Source: Paenibacillus sp. JNUCC-31 (GTDB lineage: Bacteria; Bacillota; Bacilli; Paenibacillales; Paenibacillaceae). From it: 64,000 nt of DNA. Shown piece after piece: positions 49,041 through 57,878 of this stretch (its first letter is position 1; every line of letters begins with the position of its first letter). The stretch covers positions 4,216,001 through 4,280,000 of the forward strand of contig NZ_CP062165.1 in NCBI RefSeq assembly GCF_014844075.1, written 5' to 3'. The notes under the pieces were generated by a model. It ran no database searches and was not told the DNA's origin. It worked only from the letters and a program-made list of their open reading frames with translations. The position numbers were made by a program, and so were the translations under genes.

Positions 49041-51170
49041 GTGAAAACATTGGTACTCGCAGAAAAACCATCTGTAGCACGCGAAATAGCCAGAGTGATG
49101 GGCGCGCGTGATAAACATAAAAGCTATATGGAAGGCCCAAAATATATCGTGACCTGGGCGCTTGGACATTTGGTTGGATTGGCTGAGCCAGAGGATTATG
49201 ACAAGAAGTATGCAACGTGGAATCTGGAGGATTTGCCGATTCTGCCCGATCGTACCAAACTGAAGGTGCTCAAGGAGACAAACCACCAATACAAAGCGGT
49301 ACAGCAGCTGATGAAACGTCAGGATGTTGGTGAACTGGTCATTGCAACGGATGCAGCGCGAGAGGGAGAATTGCTGGCTCGGTGGATTATGCAGATGGTG
49401 CAGTGGAAAAAGCCGTTCAAACGGCTGTGGATATCATCCCAGACGGACAAGGCAATCAAGGATGGGTTTGCATCGCTGAAGCCAGGCAGCCAGTTTGATC
49501 GTCTGTATGAATCGGCACGCTGCCGGGCAGAAGCGGATTGGATGATCGGGCTTAACGTAACCCGTGCATTGACGGTCCGATTTAATGCACAATTGTCAGC
49601 TGGACGGGTACAGACTCCTACACTTGGCATGATTATGGATAGGGAAAATGAGATCAACGGTTTCCGCTCGCAGGAGTATGAGACGTTAACGGCAGATTTG
49701 GGCGGTTTTCAGGCGGTATGGCGGGCTGCAGGCGGTGATTCACGCATTTTCGATCCGCAGGAGACACAAGAATTAAAAAAACGGGTCGACGGCCGCAAAG
49801 GGACGATTGCCCAAGTGAAAAAAAGCGAGAAAGTTGAGCCGCATCCGCTGGCTTATGACTTGACGGAATTACAACGGGATGCCAACCGGAAATACGGTTT
49901 TTCTGCCAAGCAAACTTCGAATGTGCTGCAACGACTATACGAACAGCACAAGCTGGTAACCTATCCGCGTACAGACAGCCGTTATCTGACTTCGGATATG
50001 ACAGGTACATTGAAAGAGCGCTTGGAGAGTGTAGCGATTGGCCCTTATGCGTCGTTGGCTCGTCCGTTGTTGCGTAAAAATCTGAATATTACCAAACGTA
50101 TCGTGGATGACAGCAAAGTGACGGATCACCACGCGATCATTCCAACAGAACAGACAGTTCTCCTTAATCAGTTGAATCCAGAGGAGCGAAAGCTATATGA
50201 TCTCATCGTACGCCGTTTTATCAGCTTGTTCTATCCGGCGGCGAAGTACGATTCTGTGGCGATCACAGTTCAGGTGGGCACTGATTCCTTCCATGTGAAA
50301 GGCACAACGGTAAAAGAAAGCGGCTGGCGAGAAGTATACGGCGGGGATTATAGCGATGAGGATGATGATCGTGCTGACGATCCCTCAGACCATGAGCGTG
50401 CGCTTTTGCCAGAAGTAAAGCAAGGACAGTCAGTGACCGTTCAACGGTGTCATATCAAAAGTGGGCGGACGATGCCGCCTAAACGTTATACCGAAGCAGC
50501 ATTACTTTCCCAAATGGAGAAGCATGGATTGGGTACGCCGGCTACACGTGCGGATATTATCGAGAAGCTGGTCAGTTCCGACACCATTGATCGTCAAGGC
50601 AACAGCATGCATCCAACAGGAAAAGGAAAGCAGTTGTTTGAACTTGCTGCCCCTCAGCTGCGTACCCCGGAGCTAACAGCCCGTTGGGAAGCTGAACTGG
50701 AGCGCATCGCACGTGGACAAGGGAAGCCTGAGCCTTTCCTGGAGAGTATACGCTTGATGGCGAAAGAGCTTGTATCTACGGTAAAAGGAAGCAAAGCCGA
50801 GTACAAGCCGCATAATGTATCCAATAGTCATTGTCCGGATTGTAATGCCCGCTTGCTGGAGAAGAAGGGCAAACGCGGCAAGTTCCTCGTGTGTCCTACA
50901 GAGGATTGCGGATATCGTCGTTCGGCAGAGAAAAGATTATCCAACCGTCGCTGTGCACAGTGTCACAAAAAGATGGAGATAAAAGAGGGTAAGGCAGGGT
51001 TATACGTGCAGTGTCTGCCTTGCGGCATAACGGAAACATTAGATAAAGACAAACAGCATGTGAATAAACGCGATCAGCAAAAGCTGGTTAAACAATATGC
51101 GAAGCAGGAGTCGATCGGTTCCAATCTGGGAGAGTTGCTGAAGGCAGCCATGGAGAAGAAGGGAGAATAA
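49041..51170 (+). CDS. topB: DNA topoisomerase III
   Basis: A 709-residue type IA topoisomerase that relaxes and decatenates DNA. The Toprim domain starts at VLAEKPSVAREIA and has the acidic ATDAAREGE motif; the catalytic Tyr308 lies in TYPRTDSRYL. The C-terminal part carries two Cys4 zinc-finger-like modules (CPDC...CPTEDC and CAQC...CLPC). GTG at 49041 is preferred because GAGAGGAAGAG lies just upstream; the TTG at 49017 would precede that site. A long acidic loop (DEDDDRADD) is present near residue 440. Confidence 0.95.
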   Translation: MKTLVLAEKPSVAREIARVMGARDKHKSYMEGPKYIVTWALGHLVGLAEPEDYDKKYATWNLEDLPILPDRTKLKVLKETNHQYKAVQQLMKRQDVGELVIATDAAREGELLARWIMQMVQWKKPFKRLWISSQTDKAIKDGFASLKPGSQFDRLYESARCRAEADWMIGLNVTRALTVRFNAQLSAGRVQTPTLGMIMDRENEINGFRSQEYETLTADLGGFQAVWRAAGGDSRIFDPQETQELKKRVDGRKGTIAQVKKSEKVEPHPLAYDLTELQRDANRKYGFSAKQTSNVLQRLYEQHKLVTYPRTDSRYLTSDMTGTLKERLESVAIGPYASLARPLLRKNLNITKRIVDDSKVTDHHAIIPTEQTVLLNQLNPEERKLYDLIVRRFISLFYPAAKYDSVAITVQVGTDSFHVKGTTVKESGWREVYGGDYSDEDDDRADDPSDHERALLPEVKQGQSVTVQRCHIKSGRTMPPKRYTEAALLSQMEKHGLGTPATRADIIEKLVSSDTIDRQGNSMHPTGKGKQLFELAAPQLRTPELTARWEAELERIARGQGKPEPFLESIRLMAKELVSTVKGSKAEYKPHNVSNSHCPDCNARLLEKKGKRGKFLVCPTEDCGYRRSAEKRLSNRRCAQCHKKMEIKEGKAGLYVQCLPCGITETLDKDKQHVNKRDQQKLVKQYAKQESIGSNLGELLKAAMEKKGE

Positions 51171-51251
51171 GTCCTTAGAAGAACACAAGCGGTGATGGTC
51201 GTATAAGATTCTCCTTTTTCAGGCAACGTAAGCCTAGGAGGTGATACGCAG

Positions 51252-51389
51252 ATGCCACATAACAAACCAGAGAAGATTCATAATCAGCAGAACAAAGACA
51301 GTATTCAGGAAGAAAGTATCGCTGTACGTCCCGATAAGGCAGCTAAAAGAGTACCCAGCCTGAATGGTATTCCTAAACAGGAGTCATAG
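51252..51389 (+). CDS. Small hydrophilic protein (45 aa)
   Basis: A short frame MPHNKPEKIHNQQNKDSIQE and onward, ending PKQES, with a near-ideal AGGAGGTGATACGCAG ribosome site eight bases before the ATG. It has no hydrophobic segment, Cys or Trp; it is rich in Lys, Gln and Asn, in the style of small spore or DNA-associated proteins of this group, though no family is recognised. It lies 81 bases after topB. Confidence 0.65.
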   Translation: MPHNKPEKIHNQQNKDSIQEESIAVRPDKAAKRVPSLNGIPKQES

Positions 51390-51518
51390 GATCAATATTC
51401 GGGCTTCATTGTTTCTAAATATCTTTGCGGTTCCCTTCTCGCGTTGATCATGTTCCTTCAGAGGACTATAATGGAGGTACAGGGAGATGTCCCGGGATAG
51501 GGGGACCGCTAAAAGGAT

Positions 51519-51782
51519 ATGCAAACCGGATTGATACTGTGGTTCTTATTTATCAACGTAGTAGGTTACCTGGTCATGTCAGATGACAAGAAGCGTGCGC
51601 AACGCCGTCGTGACCGTACACCCGAACGAACGCTCTTTCTGCTTGCCTTCATCGGTGGAGCTTTAGGAGTGTGGATTGCAATGTATCGTAAACGTCACAA
51701 AACAAAACATCCCAGCTTCACGATTGGCATTCCGTTGTTGTTGTTTCTGAATGCGGTAATCTATGGTTATTTTCTGCAATAA
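51519..51782 (+). CDS. DUF1294 family small membrane protein
   Basis: An 87-residue protein with three hydrophobic segments and a basic loop (DDKKRAQRRRDRTPERTL) followed by LLAFIGGALGVWIAMYRKRHKTKH, the DUF1294 signature. Function is unknown. ATG at 51519 has AAAAGGAT close upstream, with GGGGGA further off. A similar arrangement next to topB has no known meaning. Confidence 0.8.
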   Translation: MQTGLILWFLFINVVGYLVMSDDKKRAQRRRDRTPERTLFLLAFIGGALGVWIAMYRKRHKTKHPSFTIGIPLLLFLNAVIYGYFLQ

Positions 51783-51989
51783 GATGACGGAATAAATGGA
51801 TGTTAATAATTTGTGGTGATTCTTGTGAATTACTCGTAGTACTGTGTAATTATTTCCGTACGAATGGTTCACTTGGTCAAGGGACGTTTAAGGAGTTACA
51901 TGAATTCTTGTATTATATTTTAATTTATTTTATGTCAGACCGAAGCTTGCTTCGAGTGTTCTACATATAAAGGAAGGGACGGGATTTTC

Positions 51990-52424
51990 ATGTTATTCTC
52001 CAAAATACTGGTTGCTTACGACGGTTCAAAAGCTTCAAATAAAGCACTTGATCGTGCAATTGAGTTAGCCAAAGTTTCCCCGAACGCTGTACTGGATATT
52101 ATTCATGCCTTTGATTTCCCACGTGTATTCATTGGAGAAGGATTGGCACCTTTGCCGCCATCAATCAATAATGACTATTATAATCTGGCAGTTCAAACCA
52201 CAGATGAAGCGAAAGAGCGGGTCCAAGCCGCGGGAGTTACCGCGAACGTCGATTTGATTCAGGGTGCTGCTGCCGAGGTTCTTCTGGATTATGCCAAAGA
52301 AAACGGATCGGACATCATAATCATTGGTAGCCGCGGTCTCGGGGGAATTCGTGAATTTGTATTGGGCAGCGTCAGTCATAACGTGGTGCAGCATGCTCAG
52401 GTTCCTGTTCTTATCGTGAAATAA
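51990..52424 (+). CDS. Universal stress protein, UspA family
   Basis: A 144-residue alpha/beta protein: start KILVAYDGSKASNKAL, and the ATP-binding signature GSRGLGGIREFVLGSVSHNVV (Gly-x2-Gly-x9-Gly-Ser) followed by PVLIVK. It is a cytosolic stress-linked nucleotide-binding protein. ATG at 51990 has AAGGAAGGGA upstream. It is monocistronic with a strong terminator. Confidence 0.92.
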   Translation: MLFSKILVAYDGSKASNKALDRAIELAKVSPNAVLDIIHAFDFPRVFIGEGLAPLPPSINNDYYNLAVQTTDEAKERVQAAGVTANVDLIQGAAAEVLLDYAKENGSDIIIIGSRGLGGIREFVLGSVSHNVVQHAQVPVLIVK

Positions 52425-52455
52425 AAGTAGAAAAAATGATTACAAGAAATAAGCA

Positions 52456-52504
52456 GGAAGCCGGCTGTCTTCGATGGATTGAAGAGAAGTCGGCTTTCTT
52501 TTTT
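52456..52504 (+). terminator. Terminator after the UspA gene
   Basis: Long imperfect stem (AAGCCGGCTGTCTTC/GAAGAGAAGTCGGCTT) followed by a T-run to 52504. Confidence 0.8.
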
Positions 52505-52528
52505 GGCCTAAACTGGATGGACTATCTC

Positions 52529-52618
52529 TATAATGTTCGTTATTCCCGAACATTATATTTGTCAATATGTTAAATGTTCGTCTTTAAGTTGACATTAGCT
52601 GTAGGGGATTGTTAAAAT
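52529..52618 (+). promoter_or_regulatory. PurR boxes and promoter of the pur operon
   Basis: Three PurBox cores: TTCG in AATGTTCG (52536-52539), CGAA in CCCGAACATT (52547-52550) and TTCG in AATGTTCG (52577-52580). The second and third face each other with almost the same spacing as at pbuG. The promoter is TTGACA (52589-52594)-N18-TAAAAT (52613-52618). Confidence 0.8.
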
Positions 52619-52713
52619 GTTAGATGTGTCGATCAGATGAAAATAAGGTCGAGTAAGAGCGAAGTGTGTAGAAGATGGAATAGAATGAATAAGATGGTTT
52701 GAAAAGATATTTG

Positions 52714-52780
52714 CTCGTATAACGCCGGGAATAGGGCCCGGAAGTATCTACCCGGGAACCGTAAATTTCCGGACTACGAG
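52714..52780 (+). promoter_or_regulatory. Guanine-type purine riboswitch of the pur operon
   Basis: P1 CTCGTA/TACGAG, conserved TATAAC, loop AATAGGG, J2/3 AGTATCTACC, L3 CCGTAAA and J3/1 GGACTACG with C as the specificity base. P2 (GCCGGG/CCCGG) and P3 (CGGGAA/TTTCCG) are well paired. It should switch off the operon when guanine is high. Confidence 0.95.
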
Positions 52781-52865
52781 GAGATACGGCTGAGAGTCGC
52801 ATGAATACAGATGCGGACAGCAAGCCCACTTTTGGCATGCCCAAATGCGGGATACGTATTTCTTG

Positions 52866-52917
52866 GAGTCCGGTGTCCGAAGAAAATGTGATGTTTTCGA
52901 GGGTAGCGGATTTTTTC
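52866..52917 (+). terminator. Riboswitch-controlled terminator of the pur operon
   Basis: A hairpin (CGAAGAAAA/TTTTCG, enclosed by TCCG/CGGA) followed by six T, 70 bases before purE. Exact pairing is uncertain. Confidence 0.65.
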
Positions 52918-52988
52918 ATTTCATAAGGAAATGGAATGAAACAAGATACGATGAAATCAAAAAAGCTCAGACGGGAGTTGGATTATAC

Positions 52989-53474
52989 ATGTCATTGCAG
53001 GTCGCTGTAATTATGGGCAGCAAGTCAGATTGGGAAACGATGAAGCATGCGTGTGAGGTGCTGGACGAGCTCGAGATTGGATATGAGAAGAAGGTCGTAT
53101 CTGCGCATCGCACACCGGATTTGATGTTTGAATATGCGGAGCAAGCGATTGGCCGCGGATTCAAGGTTATCATTGCAGGTGCGGGCGGAGCAGCACATTT
53201 GCCCGGCATGGTTGCTTCCAAAACGATGCTTCCGGTCATTGGAGTTCCTGTACAGTCCAAGGCGTTGAACGGGCTTGATTCCTTGTTGTCCATTGTTCAG
53301 ATGCCTGGTGGAATCCCCGTCGCAACTGTAGCGATTGGCAAAGCAGGTGCAACGAATGCAGGATTGCTGGCAGCTCAGATCATCGGTGCTTTTGACCAGG
53401 ATGTCCAACGTCGTAGTGAAGCTCGCAGAGAGCGTATTAAACAAGAAGTGCTCGAAAGCAGTGACGAAATATGA
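52989..53474 (+). CDS. purE: N5-carboxyaminoimidazole ribonucleotide mutase
   Basis: A 161-residue class I PurE that moves the carboxyl group of N5-CAIR to give CAIR. Seen are [14 protein letters not shown] at the start, the catalytic His in VSAHRTPD and the loop [11 protein letters not shown]. The ATG at 52989 is chosen because this is the normal N-terminus; the longer frame from 52845 would run through the riboswitch terminator. GGGAG lies about 11 bases upstream. First gene of the pur operon; its stop overlaps purK (ATGA). Confidence 0.97.
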   Translation: MSLQVAVIMGSKSDWETMKHACEVLDELEIGYEKKVVSAHRTPDLMFEYAEQAIGRGFKVIIAGAGGAAHLPGMVASKTMLPVIGVPVQSKALNGLDSLLSIVQMPGGIPVATVAIGKAGATNAGLLAAQIIGAFDQDVQRRSEARRERIKQEVLESSDEI

Positions 53475-54679
53475 ATAATACACATACAAGGGCTCTATCT
53501 GGATCGGGAGGCGAATCAGAACATGTCTTGCTTCCTGGGAAAACAACCATCGGCATTCTCGGGGGAGGGCAGCTGGGACGCATGCTGACATTAGCCGGGA
53601 CAGCGATGGGTTATCGGTTTGTTACGCTTGATCCGGCAGCAGATGCACCCTGTGGACAAATTGCCGACCAGATTGAAGCTGGATATGACGACGAGAAGGC
53701 AGCGCTCGAACTGGCCCGGCAATGTGATGTAATCACGTATGAGTTCGAGAATGTAGATGCAGATGTTGCTGCATTGCTGGAGCGGGAATCCTACGTGCCT
53801 CAAGGAAGTTCATTATTGTACACGACTCAGCACCGTCTGCGTGAGAAACGAGCCATTGAAGCAGCAGGTGTGCGCGTAGCCCCCTATCGAGAAATTACAA
53901 GTAAGGATACGATGCAAGCAGCCGTAAGCGAACTTGGGGTTCCTTGTGTACTGAAGACAGTGACCGGAGGTTACGACGGTAAGGGCCAACGGGTCATTCG
54001 GGAAGCGGATCAGGCGTTAGCCGCTTATGAAGAACTGGCAGCTACCGGTGCAGAACTGGTGTTGGAGCAATTCATCAAGTTTGACTGCGAAATCTCGGTT
54101 GTCGTTGCACGGAGCACCAATGGGGAGATTAAGACATTCCCGCCTGCGGAGAACATTCATGTGAATAACATTTTGCATGCCTCGATTGTCCCAGCGAGAG
54201 TGGCTACGGAGGTGCAGATTGAAGCGCAGAAACTGGCAGCAGCCGTGGCGAAATCGATGCAAGCCGTTGGATTGCTGGCGGTGGAACTGTTTGTTGCGGC
54301 AGATGGAAGACTGTATGTGAATGAGCTGGCGCCAAGGCCGCATAATTCGGGTCACTATACAATGGAGGCCTGTGCCACATCACAATTTGAACAGCATATT
54401 CGTGCGATTTGCGGATTACCGCTTGGAGATACTTCATTATTGAGTCCGGTTGTTATGGTTAATGTGCTTGGAGAACATCTGGAAGGCATTATCGCCAGAA
54501 CAGGGCAACCTGATGCAGAAGCGATAGAACTCGGTGTGATTCCCAAGCTTCACATATATGGTAAAACCGAAGCGAAGACAGGACGTAAGATGGGGCATGT
54601 GAATCTACTCTGTCAGGATGTTGAAGAAGGATTGCAATGGATTGAACAAACTAATCTTTGGAGGAATACAAATTCATGA
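53471..54679 (+). CDS. purK: N5-carboxyaminoimidazole ribonucleotide synthase
   Basis: A 402-residue ATP-grasp enzyme that carboxylates AIR with ATP and bicarbonate, the partner of PurE. The first recognisable motif is [23 protein letters not shown] is the ATP-grasp loop and [14 protein letters not shown] the metal-binding segment. About 25 extra residues precede the first motif, so the true start could be a little downstream, though ATG at 53471 forms the usual ATGA overlap with purE. It overlaps purB by four bases. Confidence 0.95.
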   Translation: MNNTHTRALSGSGGESEHVLLPGKTTIGILGGGQLGRMLTLAGTAMGYRFVTLDPAADAPCGQIADQIEAGYDDEKAALELARQCDVITYEFENVDADVAALLERESYVPQGSSLLYTTQHRLREKRAIEAAGVRVAPYREITSKDTMQAAVSELGVPCVLKTVTGGYDGKGQRVIREADQALAAYEELAATGAELVLEQFIKFDCEISVVVARSTNGEIKTFPPAENIHVNNILHASIVPARVATEVQIEAQKLAAAVAKSMQAVGLLAVELFVAADGRLYVNELAPRPHNSGHYTMEACATSQFEQHIRAICGLPLGDTSLLSPVVMVNVLGEHLEGIIARTGQPDAEAIELGVIPKLHIYGKTEAKTGRKMGHVNLLCQDVEEGLQWIEQTNLWRNTNS

Positions 54680-55974
54680 TTGAACGTTATAGCAGACCTG
54701 AAATGAGAGCCATCTGGACCGAAGAGAACAAATTCCAATCGTGGCTGGAAGTTGAAATTTGTGCATGTGAGGCGTGGGCTGAACTGGGTGTAATTCCGAA
54801 GGAAGAAGCAGCATTGCTTCGTCAGAACGCTTCTTTTGACATCGACCGCATCTATGAGATTGAAAAGGAAACACGTCATGACGTTATTGCATTTACACGT
54901 ACGGTATCGGAAAGTCTGGGTGCAGAGCGGAAATGGGTCCACTACGGACTGACTTCCACGGATGTTGTTGATACTGCTTTGGGATATGTACTGCGCCAGG
55001 CAAACGAAATTTTGGAACGCGATATTGTGAACTTTATTGAAATTTTACGTGAAAAAGCGCTGACTTATCAGCACACGCCAATGATGGGACGTACACATGG
55101 GGTTCATGCGGAGCCAACAACATTTGGACTGAAAATGGCATTGTGGCATGAAGAAATGAAACGGAACCTGGAGCGTTTCCGTCATGCGGCAGATAACGTA
55201 CAATACGGCAAAATCTCCGGCGCAGTCGGCACATACGCAAACATCGATCCATTCGTTGAAGAGTTTGTCTGTGAGAAACTGGGCACCAAACCTGCCCCAA
55301 TCTCGACCCAGACGCTGCAGCGTGACCGTCATGCCGAATACATGGCAACCCTGGCATTGATCGCCACATCTTTGGACAAGTTCGCTACAGAAGTACGTGC
55401 ACTGCAAAAGAGTGAATTCCGTGAAGTGGAAGAAGCATTTGCGAAAGGTCAAAAAGGATCTTCTGCAATGCCGCACAAACGTAACCCCATCGGCAGTGAA
55501 AACATCTCCGGTCTATCCCGCGTCATTCGCGGACATATGGTATCGGCATACGAGAACGTGACACTGTGGCACGAGCGTGATATCTCCCACTCTTCCGTAG
55601 AGCGGATTATTCTGCCGGATGCAACGATGCTGTTAAACTACATGCTGAACCGTTTTGGTAACATCGTGAAGAACTTGACCGTGTTCCCTGAAAATATGAA
55701 ACGCAATATGGAGCGTACCTTCGGTGTACCATTCTCCGGTCGCGTCATGACGAAGCTGATCGACAAAGGTTTCAGCCGCGAGCAGGCTTACGATACGGTT
55801 CAACCACGTGCGATGCAGGCATGGGAAGAACAACGCCAGTTCCAGGATATCGTGAAATCCACACCGGAAATTACGGAAGTACTGAGCGAAGAGGAAATCG
55901 CAGATGCGTTCAACCCATCGTGGCACCTGAAGCATGTGGATACCATCTTTAAAAAACTCGGCTTGAACGATTAA
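54676..55974 (+). CDS. purB: Adenylosuccinate lyase
   Basis: A 432-residue member of the fumarase/aspartase superfamily that cleaves SAICAR and adenylosuccinate. Seen are [27 protein letters not shown] with the catalytic His, and the flexible signature loop [19 protein letters not shown] at 54676 is preferred, as TTTGGAGG lies about 12 bases upstream and includes the earlier TTG. A 230-base gap with a structured repeat follows before purC. Confidence 0.97.
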   Translation: MIERYSRPEMRAIWTEENKFQSWLEVEICACEAWAELGVIPKEEAALLRQNASFDIDRIYEIEKETRHDVIAFTRTVSESLGAERKWVHYGLTSTDVVDTALGYVLRQANEILERDIVNFIEILREKALTYQHTPMMGRTHGVHAEPTTFGLKMALWHEEMKRNLERFRHAADNVQYGKISGAVGTYANIDPFVEEFVCEKLGTKPAPISTQTLQRDRHAEYMATLALIATSLDKFATEVRALQKSEFREVEEAFAKGQKGSSAMPHKRNPIGSENISGLSRVIRGHMVSAYENVTLWHERDISHSSVERIILPDATMLLNYMLNRFGNIVKNLTVFPENMKRNMERTFGVPFSGRVMTKLIDKGFSREQAYDTVQPRAMQAWEEQRQFQDIVKSTPEITEVLSEEEIADAFNPSWHLKHVDTIFKKLGLND

Positions 55975-56025
55975 TACTTCAATAAGGCTATAGAACCGAA
56001 TGATGGACTGGCAAGGAACGGAGAG

Positions 56026-56135
56026 GACAGAGCAAATCTGTAGAAGCAGAGCGTTCGCCTTTATCCCCGGATTTTCACTTTAAAAAAGTGGATCGAAAAA
56101 TCTGGGGATAACAGCGATCGGAAGATTGTTCTGTC
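56026..56135 (+). repeat. Structured repeat element, copy A (between purB and purC)
   Basis: Outer arms 56026-56039 and 56123-56135 pair over 13 bp with one bulged A. The inner arms TTATCCCCGGATTTT (56061-56075) and AAAATCTGGGGATAA (56097-56111) pair fully with one G-U. The apical hairpin is CACTT/AAGTG. The fixed core is AGCGTTCGCC (about 56050-56059) and CAGCGATCGGAAG (56112-56124), which can pair across. Confidence 0.85.
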
Positions 56136-56204
56136 ATCGGAGTGGAGTGTGCACCATCGCGGTTCTGTCTACAGCCTTACATCTCCTGAAAGAAGGTGAG
56201 CATC

Positions 56205-57077
56205 ATGGCATTATCCACTGCAGCTGATCTCGTAAAAGCACCTCTGTTATATAAAGGAAAAGTACGTGAACTGTACGATCTGGGTGAACATTTTCTCATC
56301 GTGGTTACGGACCGGATTTCGGCGTTTGACTATGTGCTGGACCCAGCCGTTCCTGAGAAGGGCAATGTGCTTAATAAACTGAGCAGCTTCTGGTTTGAAC
56401 TGACGGGCGACATGATGGACAACCACGTGGTGCATACCGATGTGAACCAATTGGGTGATATCCTTACGGACCCTGAACTGCTCAAGGACCGCATCATGGT
56501 GACCCGCAAAGCCGAGCGCATTGATATTGAATGTGTGGTGCGGGGATACATTACCGGGGGCGGATGGAGACAATATGAGACAAGCGGTGAAGTGAATGGG
56601 ATTAAATTGCCTGTTGGACTTCGCAAAAACGCCAAGCTCGACGTTCCCATTTTCACTCCAGCAGCCAAAAACGATGTCGGTCACGACGAAGACATTCCGA
56701 TGGATCGCATGAAAGAACTCGTTGGGGACGCTCTGGCGATTGAGTTACAGGAAAAGAGCCTGCGTCTCTATGAATTCGCTCGCGACTATTGCGATCAGCG
56801 CGGTATCATTCTCGCAGACTGCAAATTCGAATTCGGTATTGTTGATGGCAAAGTCATTCTGATCGATGAAATCTTCACTCCAGACGCTTCTCGCTTCTGG
56901 GCTAAAGAGAATTACGCACTCGACATCGAGATCGACAGCATGGATAAAGAGCCAGTTCGCACCTATCTGGCCGGGAGCGATTGGGACAAGAACAGTAAAC
57001 CTGACCCGCTTCCACAAGAGGTTGTGGAGGCAACAACCGCAAGATACGTCGATATTTATAACCGTTTAACGAGATAA
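56205..57077 (+). CDS. purC: Phosphoribosylaminoimidazole-succinocarboxamide synthase
   Basis: A 290-residue SAICAR synthase that joins CAIR and aspartate with ATP. Typical are LYKGKVRELYDLG at the start, VVTDRISAFDYVL, ECVVRGYITGGGW and IILADCKFEFG. It is of the longer, about 290-residue form common to yeast and some bacteria rather than the 240-residue Bacillus form. ATG at 56205 follows AGAAGGTGAG; the GTG inside that site is rejected. A 551-base gap with two structured repeats follows before purS, unusual in this otherwise tight operon. Confidence 0.95.
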   Translation: MALSTAADLVKAPLLYKGKVRELYDLGEHFLIVVTDRISAFDYVLDPAVPEKGNVLNKLSSFWFELTGDMMDNHVVHTDVNQLGDILTDPELLKDRIMVTRKAERIDIECVVRGYITGGGWRQYETSGEVNGIKLPVGLRKNAKLDVPIFTPAAKNDVGHDEDIPMDRMKELVGDALAIELQEKSLRLYEFARDYCDQRGIILADCKFEFGIVDGKVILIDEIFTPDASRFWAKENYALDIEIDSMDKEPVRTYLAGSDWDKNSKPDPLPQEVVEATTARYVDIYNRLTR

Positions 57078-57096
57078 TAACGTTTGAGTGAGCTAC

Positions 57097-57217
57097 GGGA
57101 AAGTTTGGCTTTCGATCGCTGTTGCCCCCGGAATGTTTTGATTGGAATCCTTTTTTCAAAAGGAAACATTCCGGTTGCAAAGGCGAACGCTCCGCTTCTC
57201 CAGCTCAAATCTTTCCC
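57097..57217 (-). repeat. Structured repeat element, copy B (inverted, after purC)
   Basis: In reverse orientation to copies A and C. Outer arms GGGAAAGTTTG (57097-57107)/CAAATCTTTCCC (57206-57217) with one bulge. The inner arms are TTGC/GCAA plus CCGGAATGTTT (57128-57138)/AAACATTCCGG (57164-57174). The apical hairpin is CCTTTT/AAAAGG. Fixed core on the plus strand: CTTTCGATCGCTGT (57109-57122) and AGGCGAACGCT (57181-57191). Confidence 0.85.
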
Positions 57218-57330
57218 TCCGCCAGTGTCAAACTGGGGGATGAGGCAATTAAGAGCGGTGGCTTTTCACAGGTAGGGAAGCCTGAAAAGATTACGAGAAT
57301 TAAATTCATTGATTACTGAAGTAACTTAAA

Positions 57331-57373
57331 GACCATTCACTGGTTTCACGTAATGGTCAGTCTCGACCATTAC
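57331..57373 (+). repeat. Alternating inverted repeats in the purC-purS gap
   Basis: GTAATGGTC (57350-57358) can pair perfectly with GACCATTAC (57365-57373) or, over seven bases, with GACCATT (57331-57337). The two pairings exclude each other. No T-run follows. Confidence 0.5.
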
Positions 57374-57429
57374 CTACCGTGCAACGTAAAAGGTTTAAGC
57401 CTTTAAAAAACGTCGCATGGACTAGCGGA

Positions 57430-57550
57430 GGGCGGAATTGTTCTTAAAGGAGCAATAGCGTTCGCCTTTGTCCCCGGGTTTTGACCGCACAGCGGTTCAA
57501 AACAATCCAAAAAACCTGGGGACAACAGCGATCGGAAGAACAATCCGCCC
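57430..57550 (+). repeat. Structured repeat element, copy C (before purS)
   Basis: Outer arms 57430-57445 (GGGCGGAATTGTTCTT) and 57536-57550 (AAGAACAATCCGCCC) pair with one bulged A. The inner arms are TTGTCCCCGGGTTTT (57468-57482) and AAAACCTGGGGACAA (57511-57525). The apical hairpin is ACCGC/GCGGT. Fixed core AGCGTTCGCC and CAGCGATCGGAAG as in copy A. Confidence 0.88.
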
Positions 57551-57628
57551 CGGAGCAAGCTCCCAAAGTAACTTTTTTAACAGCATAAGCATTTATCCCG
57601 TTCATTACTGAGGAGGAACATAAGGATC

Positions 57629-57874
57629 ATGATCAAAGCAACCGTATATGTCACTATTAAACAAAGCGTACTCGACCCGCAAGGCGTAGCTGTTCAAGGA
57701 GCCCTGCATTCCATGGGATTCAATGAAGTGGAAAGTGTACGGATCGGTAAAGTCATGGAACTGAACCTGGATACAACAGATCGTGCGGAAGCGGAGAAAC
57801 GATTGAAAGTCATGTGTGAGAAGCTGCTGGCCAACACCGTTGTTGAAGATTACCGCTACGAATTGGAGGGTTAA
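57629..57874 (+). CDS. purS: Phosphoribosylformylglycinamidine synthase subunit PurS
   Basis: An 81-residue protein that bridges PurQ and PurL in the FGAM synthase complex. The sequence [20 protein letters not shown] followed by [20 protein letters not shown] is diagnostic. ATG at 57629 has AGGAGG 12 bases upstream. Four bases separate it from purQ. Confidence 0.97.
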   Translation: MIKATVYVTIKQSVLDPQGVAVQGALHSMGFNEVESVRIGKVMELNLDTTDRAEAEKRLKVMCEKLLANTVVEDYRYELEG

Positions 57875-57878
57875 TCTC

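Noticed and set aside
52845..52988. N-terminal extension of PurE
   Set aside because: It covers the riboswitch terminator and is not like the family's N-terminus.
56026..57550. Rho-independent terminators as an explanation of elements A-C
   Set aside because: The hairpins lack a T-run on the sense strand, lie inside an operon, and share a conserved core that plain terminators do not need.
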